The position numbers were made by a program, and so were the translations under genes. From Clostridiales bacterium (GTDB lineage: Bacteria > Bacillota > Clostridia > Christensenellales > CAG-138), in the NCBI GenBank assembly GCA_024691085.1, contig JAILNX010000027.1:83769-147768 (forward strand): a stretch of 64,000 nt of DNA, in the 5' to 3' direction. This document shows, piece after piece, positions 49,212-56,813 of this stretch. The first letter of the stretch is position 1; each line of letters opens with the position of its first letter. Below the pieces are notes generated by a model. The model saw only the letters and a list, made by a program, of their open reading frames with translations. It made no database searches and had not been told where the DNA came from.

Positions 49212-50844
49212 CTGCGTAGGGTATATCCGCGTACTCGTCCTGTATGACGCCGTTCAGGTATACCGGGAAATATCCGTCCTCGCCGAAGCCGACCTTGATC
49301 TTTCCTATCCTGCCGTCCTCGAGTTTGACCTTGACCCAGCTCTTCCTGTCGGTGGAGTAAGCCGCGATGGCGGCGCCGACGGGAAGCGTGAGTTTTTTGC
49401 CGTTTTCGAGTGTGACGGTGAGCTCCTTTGTGAGCGTCAGCGGATAAACGTGATCGTAAGTGAACTCGTCGCTTAAGAACTTGATCCCGTCCTTCGTCAC
49501 GGTGAAATGATTCATTACGTACGTCGTGCCGAGTATCTCCGTGCGGATCATAAAGGGCAGCCCTTCGGACGCTCTGTAAACGTAGTCCTCGGGCAGACCG
49601 CGGTACTGCCAGCTCCCGTTTCCGAGCTCGATCGGCATCGCGAACGCGTCGAAGCCGGAGCCGTCGTCCTTAAGGCGGAAGACGTACGTCACGGGATCGT
49701 TGGAATCCTGCTCGAAGCTTACGATTATCTCGATGCGGCCGTCCTCCGTGTTCGTATCGACCGCCGCCGCGAAGATGTTGTACCCATGCTCGGCGTCGAG
49801 CACGAACGGCGCGTCGGGACGCGACGAGAGCGTCACCGTAACGGTTATGGTATCCTCACCGTACGAATACTCTTCGCACGACAAGAGCACGGTATCCTCC
49901 CGACCGTCGCCGTCGATATCGATGCTTGCGGGAGCGAAGGGCTTGAGCTCGCAGAAGAAGTCGCCCTCCGAAAGGGGATCCGGCGCCGAGGGCATGGCGA
50001 ACTTTGCAGTATAGCGGTGCTCGCCCGTTATTTTCCCAAGCTCGCCGCCCGAAAGCGCGAAATGCTTTTCGGTCGAAACAAGCTCCCCGTTTTCGTCGTA
50101 CCAGCCGAGTAATTCGGCGTAGTCGTCTGCGACCGCGGTCGCGGTGACGTGATAGCCGTCCTCGAGTATCGCGGCGGACGCCCTTATATAACCCGGGCCT
50201 TCCGAGTAAAGATCGAGCGTGAAGGGCTCTCCGTCGCTGCCCGTAAGATCGCAGCGGACGCGCTTGTCGCTCGCGGCGCTTAAGGCGCCGACGAAGCCCG
50301 CGGTTATATCGACCTCGCCCACCGCACGCGCGGTATAGACCGTGCCGAGCTTGGGGCAATCCTTAACTGTCACGGAATCGAATACGCCGCTTCCGAGACG
50401 GACCTCTTCGAGCCTCTCGAAGCCTACAAGCTCGAGCGCCGCGGGGAATCTGTCCGAACCGAGCATAGGGTAGAAGCTTATCTCCGTCACGTATCCTTCG
50501 GAGTCCCATTTCACGCCGAACGAGCCGGTCCTCCACGTTTCGGGGTCGCTTACCTTGAAGCTTGAGTCATAATAGCACACGTCGCCGACGGTCTCGCCGT
50601 TATCGCCGACGACCGTTCCGAAGAACGCCGCGAGCGCAAGGTAGTCGTGCGCGTTATAGCCCGAGGGGACGAAGGGCTCCTCGGTGGGATCGGCAGTCGG
50701 ATCGGGCGCGGGTTTTTCTGTCGGCACGGCCGTAGGCTGAGCCGGCGCTTGGGTGGGATCCTGCACTGCGGGTTTGTTTTCGCCGCACGCTGAAAGCGAG
50801 AATGCAAACAAGAGTATGAGTACGAATGATAAAACGCGTTTCAT
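49207..50844 (-). CDS. Large surface lipoprotein with YNxxDY N-terminal motif
   Basis: 545 aa. Lipobox LSAC (Cys near 20), then a 40-residue Pro/Thr linker. Starts its mature part with PSGYNAHDYLALAAFF and SDPETW, the same N-terminal motif as the leucine-rich-repeat/dockerin proteins at 54511 and 56814. A short LRR-like stretch follows (LVGFERLEEVRLGSG). Later come a bulky beta domain with FTGWY-like LLGWYDENGELV, a calcium-loop-like DIDGDGREDTVLL, and a C-terminal SH3-like part (LPVGAAIAAYSTDRKSWVKV). No enzyme motif. ATG 50844 has GGAGG upstream. Confidence 0.72.
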   Translation of the reverse strand: MKRVLSFVLILLFAFSLSACGENKPAVQDPTQAPAQPTAVPTEKPAPDPTADPTEEPFVPSGYNAHDYLALAAFFGTVVGDNGETVGDVCYYDSSFKVSDPETWRTGSFGVKWDSEGYVTEISFYPMLGSDRFPAALELVGFERLEEVRLGSGVFDSVTVKDCPKLGTVYTARAVGEVDITAGFVGALSAASDKRVRCDLTGSDGEPFTLDLYSEGPGYIRASAAILEDGYHVTATAVADDYAELLGWYDENGELVSTEKHFALSGGELGKITGEHRYTAKFAMPSAPDPLSEGDFFCELKPFAPASIDIDGDGREDTVLLSCEEYSYGEDTITVTVTLSSRPDAPFVLDAEHGYNIFAAAVDTNTEDGRIEIIVSFEQDSNDPVTYVFRLKDDGSGFDAFAMPIELGNGSWQYRGLPEDYVYRASEGLPFMIRTEILGTTYVMNHFTVTKDGIKFLSDEFTYDHVYPLTLTKELTVTLENGKKLTLPVGAAIAAYSTDRKSWVKVKLEDGRIGKIKVGFGEDGYFPVYLNGVIQDEYADIPYAD

Positions 50845-50939
50845 AAAACGCCTCCCGTATAAAAATCGAACGCTTTTCGTTCCGTCTATATAACGCGCGA
50901 GAGCGCCTTCCGGTTCCAAGAAAAGCCGTATTTTATAAA

Positions 50940-50968
50940 ATTATATCACGCCCGCGCGCGGCTGTAAA
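50940..50968 (-). promoter_or_regulatory. Promoter of the large lipoprotein gene
   Basis: Minus strand TTTACA (50963-50968), 17-bp spacer, TATAAT (50940-50945). Back-to-back with the lysS promoter. Confidence 0.8.
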
Positions 50969-50985
50969 CGGATCGAAAATCCGTC

Positions 50986-51014
50986 TTGCGGGGAAGCGTT
51001 CCCCATGGTATAAT
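50986..51014 (+). promoter_or_regulatory. Promoter of the class I LysRS gene
   Basis: TTGCGG (50986-50991), 17-bp spacer, TATAAT (51009-51014). The spacer holds a GGGGAA/TTCCCC dyad. No T-box is seen; the leader is only about 28 nt. Confidence 0.75.
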
Positions 51015-51048
51015 AAATTGTTATAATGTTCCCTTTGGAGGTAAACGT

Positions 51049-53079
51049 ATGCATTGGTCCTATGAGATAGCGAAAAAGATAATCGAGCGCCGTCCCGATA
51101 AGGAGGAGTACGTCTGCGCGGCGGGCATAAGCCCCTCGGGAAGCGTTCATATAGGCAATTTCCGCGACGTCGCGACGAGCTGGTTCGTCGTGAAGGCGCT
51201 CAGAAAAATGGGCAAAAAGGCAAGGATGCTCTTCTCCTGGGACGAGTACGACCGCATGAGGAAGGTCCCCGCAAACGTCGCCAAGGTGACCGAGGGCTTT
51301 GAAAAGTACATCGGCTGCCCCTACACCGCCGTGCCCAATCCCTTCGACGACGACGCGAAGACCTACGCCGAGCATTTCGAGCGCGAGTTCGAGCCCGCGA
51401 TGGAGGGCTTCGGCGTGCATATGGACTACCGCCATCAGTCCTATATGTACGAGAGCGGCAAGTACACCGACAAGATAATCCACGCTTTGAAGTGCCGCAA
51501 GGAGATATTCGACATACTTGACAGCTTCCGCACGCAGGACGCCAAGGAGGGTGAGCGCGACGCTTACGTTCCCGTCGCCATCTACTGCCCCAAGTGCGGA
51601 CGCGACACCACGCATATCGATCACGTTTCCGACGACTGCACGCACGCGCACTACACCTGCGACTGCGGACACGAGGGCGATTTCGACTTTGTGAATATGC
51701 ACAACGTAAAGCTCGCGTGGAAGGTCGACTGGGCGATGCGCTGGGCGTACGAGGGCGTCGATTTCGAGCCCGGCGGCAAGGATCACGCCGCCCCGACCGG
51801 CAGCTACCAGACCAGCCGCGTCATCTCCCGCGAGATATTCGGCTATGAGGCGCCTCTCTTCGTCGGCTACGAGTTCATAGGCATCAAGGGCACCACGGGC
51901 AAGATGAGCTCCTCGTCGGGCCTGAACCTCACGCCCGATTCGCTCCTCAAGATCTACGATCCCGAGATAATCATGTGGCTCTACGCCAAGACCGAGCCCG
52001 CGAAGGCGTTCGACTTCTGCTTCGACGACGGCATACTGCGCCAGTATTTCGAGTTCGACCGCATGTACAAGGACTTCTGCGACGGCAAAACGGACGAGTT
52101 CCTCTCCGTCGTAATGGACGACTGTCTTATCGATGGACGCCGCCCCGAGACCGTGCCGATGAGCCTGCTCGTGCAGTTCGGCTCGATAGTCGATTTCAAT
52201 ATCCCGATGCTAGAGAAGGTATTCGAAAAGGTCGGCACGCCCTATAAGGCGGACGATTTCAAGGAGAGGCTCCCCAAGGCGAAGTACTGGCTTGAGAACT
52301 GCTCGCCCGAGAGCGTCTACAAGCTCCGCCTCACCCGCAATTTCGAGGTCTATAACGCCCTCACCGAGCCCGAGAAGCAGGAGATCGCGCGTCTTTACGA
52401 GGTATTGAAGGCGGGCGGCTACGACCTCGACGGTCTGCAGACGCTGCTCTACGCCATCCCGAAGGAAGCGCTTCCCGAGGGCGCGGGCGACAAGGAGCTT
52501 AAGAACGCGCAGGGCGTGTTCTTCAAGAACGTCTACCGTCTTCTCATCGACAAGGAGCGCGGCCCGAGGCTTTACCTCTTCCTCTACGCGATCGACAAGG
52601 AGAGCTATATGAAGCTCCTCGACTTCTCGTTCCCGAAGACGGACGAGGAGGAGGCGATCGAGCAAGAGGCAGCTGAGGCCGAGGCTAAGAAGAACGCCGC
52701 TCCCGAAAAGAAGATCGAGTTCGGCGAGCCCGATCCCTTCGTGCCCGTAAAGCCCGAGATCAGCATCGACACGTTCCTTCTTCCCGATCTTCGCGTCGCG
52801 AAGGTCCTAAAGTGCCAGGAGATCAGGAAGTCTCACTCCTGCTACAAGATCACCCTGTTTGACGGCGAGGGTGAGCGCGTCATCGTATCGTCGATAAAGG
52901 CGTACTACACCCCCGAGGAGCTCGTGGGCAAAAAGCTCATCGTTGTCGCGAACCTCGCTCCCGCAAGGATCGCCGGCGTCGAAAGCCACGGCATGCTGCT
53001 TGCCGCCACGAACAACGCCTGCGGCTGCAAGGTCGTATTTGTCGACGACGCAGTGCCCGAGGGAACAGTGATCAAATAA
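51049..53079 (+). CDS. lysS: Class I lysyl-tRNA synthetase with fused C-terminal tRNA-binding domain
   Basis: 676 aa. LysRS1-type: GSVHIGNFRDVATSW with H-I-G-N at 34-37, KMSSSSG near residue 285, and a zinc-ribbon insert (CPKCGRD ... CDCGHEG) near 180-210. The class I core ends near 545; a Glu/Ala/Lys linker follows and then an EMAP-II/Trbp111-type OB domain (about 580-676: FLLPDLRVAKVLKC, VVANLAPARIAGVESHGMLL). The core belongs to the archaeal-type synthetase present in a minority of bacteria. I do not recall this fusion as standard. Symbol is the common bacterial name; lysK is used for class I forms. Confidence 0.93.
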   Translation: MHWSYEIAKKIIERRPDKEEYVCAAGISPSGSVHIGNFRDVATSWFVVKALRKMGKKARMLFSWDEYDRMRKVPANVAKVTEGFEKYIGCPYTAVPNPFDDDAKTYAEHFEREFEPAMEGFGVHMDYRHQSYMYESGKYTDKIIHALKCRKEIFDILDSFRTQDAKEGERDAYVPVAIYCPKCGRDTTHIDHVSDDCTHAHYTCDCGHEGDFDFVNMHNVKLAWKVDWAMRWAYEGVDFEPGGKDHAAPTGSYQTSRVISREIFGYEAPLFVGYEFIGIKGTTGKMSSSSGLNLTPDSLLKIYDPEIIMWLYAKTEPAKAFDFCFDDGILRQYFEFDRMYKDFCDGKTDEFLSVVMDDCLIDGRRPETVPMSLLVQFGSIVDFNIPMLEKVFEKVGTPYKADDFKERLPKAKYWLENCSPESVYKLRLTRNFEVYNALTEPEKQEIARLYEVLKAGGYDLDGLQTLLYAIPKEALPEGAGDKELKNAQGVFFKNVYRLLIDKERGPRLYLFLYAIDKESYMKLLDFSFPKTDEEEAIEQEAAEAEAKKNAAPEKKIEFGEPDPFVPVKPEISIDTFLLPDLRVAKVLKCQEIRKSHSCYKITLFDGEGERVIVSSIKAYYTPEELVGKKLIVVANLAPARIAGVESHGMLLAATNNACGCKVVFVDDAVPEGTVIK

Positions 53080-53087
53080 TCTATTCC

Positions 53088-53128
53088 GAAGGCCGAAAAG
53101 CATCCCTTTTCGGTCTTCATTTTCTTTT
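53088..53128 (+). terminator. Terminator of the LysRS gene
   Basis: GAAGGCCGAAAAG CATCC CTTTTCGGTCTTC, then ATTTTCTTTT. It runs up to the start codon of the MATE gene. Confidence 0.85.
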
Positions 53129-54514
53129 ATGGCAATGAGCGCGGAACAAAAGCATAAATGGATGACCGGGACTCCGATACCGAGGCTCGTGACTTCGCTC
53201 GCGATCCCGACGACGATAAGCCAGCTCATCACCATAATCTACAACACCGCGGACACCTATTTCGTTTCGCATATCTCCACCTCCGCCTCCGCCGCGGTCG
53301 GCGTGGCTTTCGCTCTGCAGGCGATAATACAGGCGCTCGGCTTCGGCATAAGCATGGGCTGCTCGAGCATCGTAAGCCGCAGGCTCGGCTCGAAGGATCT
53401 CGATTCCGCGGAGATGTACGCCTCAAGCTCCGTCGCGGCCGCGGTCGCGATGGGCTTTTTTCTGCTCGTTTCCGGGCTTTCGTTCCTTAAGCCACTCATG
53501 CGCCTTTTAGGCGCGACGGAGACGATACTCCCCTACGCCTGCGATTACACGAGGATAATCCTTTTGGGCGCGCCGGTCATGTGCACCTCGTTCATCTTGA
53601 GCGCGATATTAAAATCCGAGGGCGAGGCGCGGCTTTCGATGGTCGGCCTCACGGCGGGCGGACTTGTGAACATTGCGCTCGATCCCCTGTTCATATTCGT
53701 GTTCAGAATGGGCATCGCGGGCGCGGCGCTCGCGACGATCCTCAGCCAGGGCGTGAGCCTTGCGATACTCGCTTTGATGTTCACGGGGAAAAGGAGCATA
53801 ATAAAGCTCGATTTAAAAAAGGTTTCGGGCAAGTTCTCCGTCTATTGGGATCTTGTGAGGATCGGCTTCCCGACGATCTGCCGTCAGGGACTCGCCTCGG
53901 TATCGTCCGCGCTCCTCAACCACGGAGCCGCCGCCTGGGGCGGGGATTACGCCGACGCGACGGTCGCCGCCGTCACCATCTCGAACAAGATCTATATGCT
54001 CGTCAGGAGCGTCACGATAGGCATCGGCCAGGGCTTCCAGCCCGTCGCGGGGTACAATTACGGCGCTGGCCTCAATAAGCGCGTGAAAAAGGCGTTCTGG
54101 TTCGCGGTCGCGGTCGGCACGGTGATCTGCGTCGTCTGCGCCGTCTCGATCGGCTTCAACGCCTCCGCCGTCATGCGCTGGTTCCGCGACGACGACAAGG
54201 TGGTCGAGATAGGCTCCGTCGCCCTCAGGTTCGCGTGCGCGGTGATGCCGCTCCTCGCTTACTCCACGTTCGTCAATCAGCTTTACCAATGCTTAGGCTT
54301 CAGCATCCCCGCGACAGTGCTCGCCTCCTGCCGCCAGGGAATATTCTTCGTGCCGATAATACTTCTGGCTCCGAGGCTCATAGGTCTCACCGGCGTTCAG
54401 CTTGCCCAGCCGGGAGCCGACTTCGCGACCTTCCTCGTATCCGTTCCCTTCCACATAGTGTTCTTTAAAAAAGTGCTTTCAAGACCGACAAGACCCACGG
54501 AGGATCGACCATGA
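53129..54514 (+). CDS. MATE-family efflux pump
   Basis: 461 aa, 12 membrane helices. MATE motifs: GTPIPRLVTSLAIPTTISQL at the start, NTADTYFVSHIS near 38, and the inner duplicate ICRQGLASVSSALLNHGAAA. GFQPVAGYNYGA near 305 is family-typical. The first ATG (53129) is at the end of the LysRS terminator and has no Shine-Dalgarno; a second ATG follows at 53135. Expression may rely on read-through or re-initiation. Ends with a 4-bp overlap with the LRR-dockerin gene. Exported substrate unknown. Confidence 0.92.
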   Translation: MAMSAEQKHKWMTGTPIPRLVTSLAIPTTISQLITIIYNTADTYFVSHISTSASAAVGVAFALQAIIQALGFGISMGCSSIVSRRLGSKDLDSAEMYASSSVAAAVAMGFFLLVSGLSFLKPLMRLLGATETILPYACDYTRIILLGAPVMCTSFILSAILKSEGEARLSMVGLTAGGLVNIALDPLFIFVFRMGIAGAALATILSQGVSLAILALMFTGKRSIIKLDLKKVSGKFSVYWDLVRIGFPTICRQGLASVSSALLNHGAAAWGGDYADATVAAVTISNKIYMLVRSVTIGIGQGFQPVAGYNYGAGLNKRVKKAFWFAVAVGTVICVVCAVSIGFNASAVMRWFRDDDKVVEIGSVALRFACAVMPLLAYSTFVNQLYQCLGFSIPATVLASCRQGIFFVPIILLAPRLIGLTGVQLAQPGADFATFLVSVPFHIVFFKKVLSRPTRPTEDRP

Positions 54515-55398
54515 AACGACGTCTGATCGCCGCGGCCGCGGCCGCGATACTTTTCCTCGTCTGTCTGCCCCTTAAGCCGGCCTTTGCCGGCACGGAGCTT
54601 TCCACGCCCGAGGGGTATAACGAAAACGATTACTTAAAGCTCGCCGCGTTCCTCGAGACCGCCGACGAAAACGGCGTGAAGAACGGCGAGAAGCTTTCCG
54701 AAAGCTACGACCCCGCCGATCCCGCGACCTGGGACGGAGTCATGTGGACGGGCGACGAGGACAACCACGTCGGCTGGATATTCGTTTCCGACCGCGATCT
54801 CACGGGCGTGCTCGATCTTTCGGGCTGCACATTTTTAGAGCAGCTCGGCTGTTCCGGGAACAGGCTCACGGGCCTCGTGATCACAGGCTGCACCTCGCTC
54901 GAATACCTGTCGTGCGCGGGGAATCTCTTCACCTCGCTCGACCTTACCTCCTCCCCCTCCCTGCCCGTTTTCAAAAAGCTTTCGGCGGCGGGCCCCGGCA
55001 CGGTCTCCGCGTTCTTCGAGCTGGGCGGCTGGTTCACAGTTTCTCTTTACGCCGTTCCCGATGAAGGCGCGGTGTTCACGGGCTGGTATTCCGTTCTCGA
55101 CGGCTCGCCCGTTTCGTCCGAGCCTGCGATCACGATCGATCCCGACGTTCTTATGAGCGGCGTGGAGCTGCCCGACCTAACCGATCTTGAGGCGCGCTTT
55201 GCCTTTTTCGGCGACGCGGACGGAAACGGGAGGGTCGAAGCGGCGGACGCGCTTATCGTTCTCCGGATCGCGATGGGCATCCTGCCCGTTCCCGACGGCG
55301 CGAACGCGATCGACGTTGATAAAAGCGGCAAGGTCGAGGCGGCGGACGCGCTTTTGATACTGCGCCTCGCCATGGGGATAATCGCGAGTTTCGAGTGA
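54511..55398 (+). CDS. Secreted leucine-rich-repeat protein with type I dockerin
   Basis: 295 aa. Signal peptide (LIAAAAAAILFLVCLPLKPAFA). Mature start EGYNENDYLKLAAFLE and DPATWDGVMW, then two or three Cys-ladder LRR units (LDLSGCTFLEQLGCSGNRL, GCTSLEYLSCAGNLF), a bacterial-repeat-like GWFTVSLYAVPDEGAVFTGW, and a C-terminal dockerin of two calcium loops (DADGNGRVEAADALIVLRI, DVDKSGKVEAADALLILRL). Dockerins bind cohesins on scaffolds; no cohesin gene is in this window. Shorter sibling of the 56814 protein. GGAGG lies before the ATG; overlaps the MATE gene. Confidence 0.9.
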   Translation: MKRRLIAAAAAAILFLVCLPLKPAFAGTELSTPEGYNENDYLKLAAFLETADENGVKNGEKLSESYDPADPATWDGVMWTGDEDNHVGWIFVSDRDLTGVLDLSGCTFLEQLGCSGNRLTGLVITGCTSLEYLSCAGNLFTSLDLTSSPSLPVFKKLSAAGPGTVSAFFELGGWFTVSLYAVPDEGAVFTGWYSVLDGSPVSSEPAITIDPDVLMSGVELPDLTDLEARFAFFGDADGNGRVEAADALIVLRIAMGILPVPDGANAIDVDKSGKVEAADALLILRLAMGIIASFE

Positions 55399-55421
55399 AG
55401 AGCATTAACTTTCATTTTTCC

Positions 55422-55450
55422 TTGAAACGGCGGACGCGGTATGTTATAAT
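55422..55450 (+). promoter_or_regulatory. Promoter of the PRTase-like/xpt pair
   Basis: TTGAAA (55422-55427), 17-bp spacer, TATAAT (55445-55450). No purine riboswitch core seen before either gene. Confidence 0.8.
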
Positions 55451-55485
55451 GTAATTCAGCGATAATCACTCAAGGAGGCGCGATC

Positions 55486-56127
55486 ATGAATCCTACCACA
55501 TGGGAAGTCAGCTGCAAGAGCAACAAGCACATAAAGCTCAATATTTCCATCGGGCATTTTGCCACCAGTCATTCTCACATCGACCACTACATGGGTCTTA
55601 CCGAGATGCGCACCAACTGCCATGCGGCAATGCTCTGCGCCAGAGAGCTCGCGAAGTTCTATACCCTGTCGAAACCCATCGACACCATCATCTGCCTTGA
55701 GTACACCCAGGTGATCGGCTCCTACGTCGCGACGATACTGACCGAGCCGGGCTCGAGGGGCGTTAACGAGCGTCACCAGATCAGCGTAATCACCCCCGAG
55801 TCGAACTCCTCCGGTCAGCTCGTGTTCTCGGGCGACGTGCAGGACCTTGTGCAGAACAGGTCGGTGCTGGTTCTGATCTCCACCGTTTCCACCGGCAGGA
55901 GCCTTGAGCGCGCGCTCGAGTGCATCACCTATTACGGCGGTCATCTCGTGGGCGTCGCGGCGCTGTTCTCCACGGTCGAGGAGGCCGTCGGCGTCGAGGT
56001 ACATTCCCTCTTCTCCCCCGAGGACGTGCCCGAGTATCACTCCTATCAGTCGAACGAGTGCCCCTACTGCAAGAAGGGCAGGAAGCTCGACGGGCTCGTA
56101 AACGCCGCGGGACTTACAAGGATATAA
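55486..56127 (+). CDS. Phosphoribosyltransferase-like protein with C-terminal zinc knuckle
   Basis: 213 aa. Type I PRTase fold, closest in feel to orotate PRTase-like proteins: ATSHSHIDHYMGLTEMRTNC, IDTIICLEYTQVIGSYVA, and the PRPP-loop VLVLISTVSTGRSLERA near residue 128. The normally acidic pair before the loop (VDDVxxTG) is replaced by neutral residues (LISTVSTG), so PRPP catalysis is doubtful. The C-terminus has an NECPYCKKGRKLDG knuckle (only one CxxC). Upstream of xpt by 53 bp. Perhaps a regulator or specialised salvage protein. Confidence 0.75.
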   Translation: MNPTTWEVSCKSNKHIKLNISIGHFATSHSHIDHYMGLTEMRTNCHAAMLCARELAKFYTLSKPIDTIICLEYTQVIGSYVATILTEPGSRGVNERHQISVITPESNSSGQLVFSGDVQDLVQNRSVLVLISTVSTGRSLERALECITYYGGHLVGVAALFSTVEEAVGVEVHSLFSPEDVPEYHSYQSNECPYCKKGRKLDGLVNAAGLTRI

Positions 56128-56180
56128 AAAAAGCGCGGGGCGGTCGTCGATTGCCCCGATTTGATTATAAGGAGGTTCAG

Positions 56181-56753
56181 ATGAACATTCTTCAGGAGCG
56201 GATCGTAAACGAAGGCAAGGTCCTTCCCGGCGATATCATCAAGGTCGACGGCTTCATGAACCACCGCGTCGATATAAAGCTCATGCGCGAGATCGCAAGG
56301 GACATCGCCGAACACTTCTCAGGCCGCGAGATTACCAAGGTGATGACGGTCGAGGCCAGCGGCATACCCATGGCGACGATCACCGCGGACGAGCTGGGCG
56401 TGCCCCTTCTCTTCGCGAAGAAGGCCAAAAGCGACAATATCGAGGGCGGCCTCATCTGCTCGGAGATACACTCCTATACCTATAACAAAAAGGTCACGCT
56501 GATGGTCTCCGCCGAGTGGCTGCATCCCGAGGACAAGGTGCTTATCGTCGACGACTTCATGGCGAACGGCGAAGCGATCCGCGGCCTCACCGAGATAGTC
56601 GAAAAGGCGGGCGCGGAGCTCGTCGGCATCGGCATCGCGATCGAGAAGGGCTTCCAGGGCGGCGGCGACAGGCTCCGCGCAAGGGGCATAGACGTACACT
56701 CCCTCGCCATAATCGAGAAGGCCGAGCCCGGAAACATCGTGTTCAGGGAGTAA
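56181..56753 (+). CDS. xpt: Xanthine phosphoribosyltransferase
   Basis: 190 aa, normal length. Makes XMP from xanthine and PRPP. Motifs LPGDIIKVDGFMNHRVD, TVEASGIPMATITADELGVP, the PRPP site KVLIVDDFMANGEA near 125, and EKGFQGGGDRLRARGIDVHS. ATG 56181 has AAGGAGG upstream. The XMP formed would be used by GuaA (61409). Confidence 0.96.
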   Translation: MNILQERIVNEGKVLPGDIIKVDGFMNHRVDIKLMREIARDIAEHFSGREITKVMTVEASGIPMATITADELGVPLLFAKKAKSDNIEGGLICSEIHSYTYNKKVTLMVSAEWLHPEDKVLIVDDFMANGEAIRGLTEIVEKAGAELVGIGIAIEKGFQGGGDRLRARGIDVHSLAIIEKAEPGNIVFRE

Positions 56754-56763
56754 GCGCTTTTTA

Positions 56764-56809
56764 GCATAACAAACGACGCACGGCTTTTACCGTGCGTCGT
56801 TTGTTATGC
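56764..56809. terminator. Long perfect hairpin between converging xpt and LRR genes
   Basis: A 20-bp perfect stem GCATAACAAACGACGCACGG with a 6-nt loop. No T-run follows; the stem arm itself ends TTTGTTATGC, like the tRNA-Gly terminator. Confidence 0.75.
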
Positions 56810-56813
56810 ATAT

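Noticed and set aside
56128-56180. Purine riboswitch before xpt
   Set aside because: The gap is only 53 bp and no conserved riboswitch core is present; the same holds for the short guaA leader.
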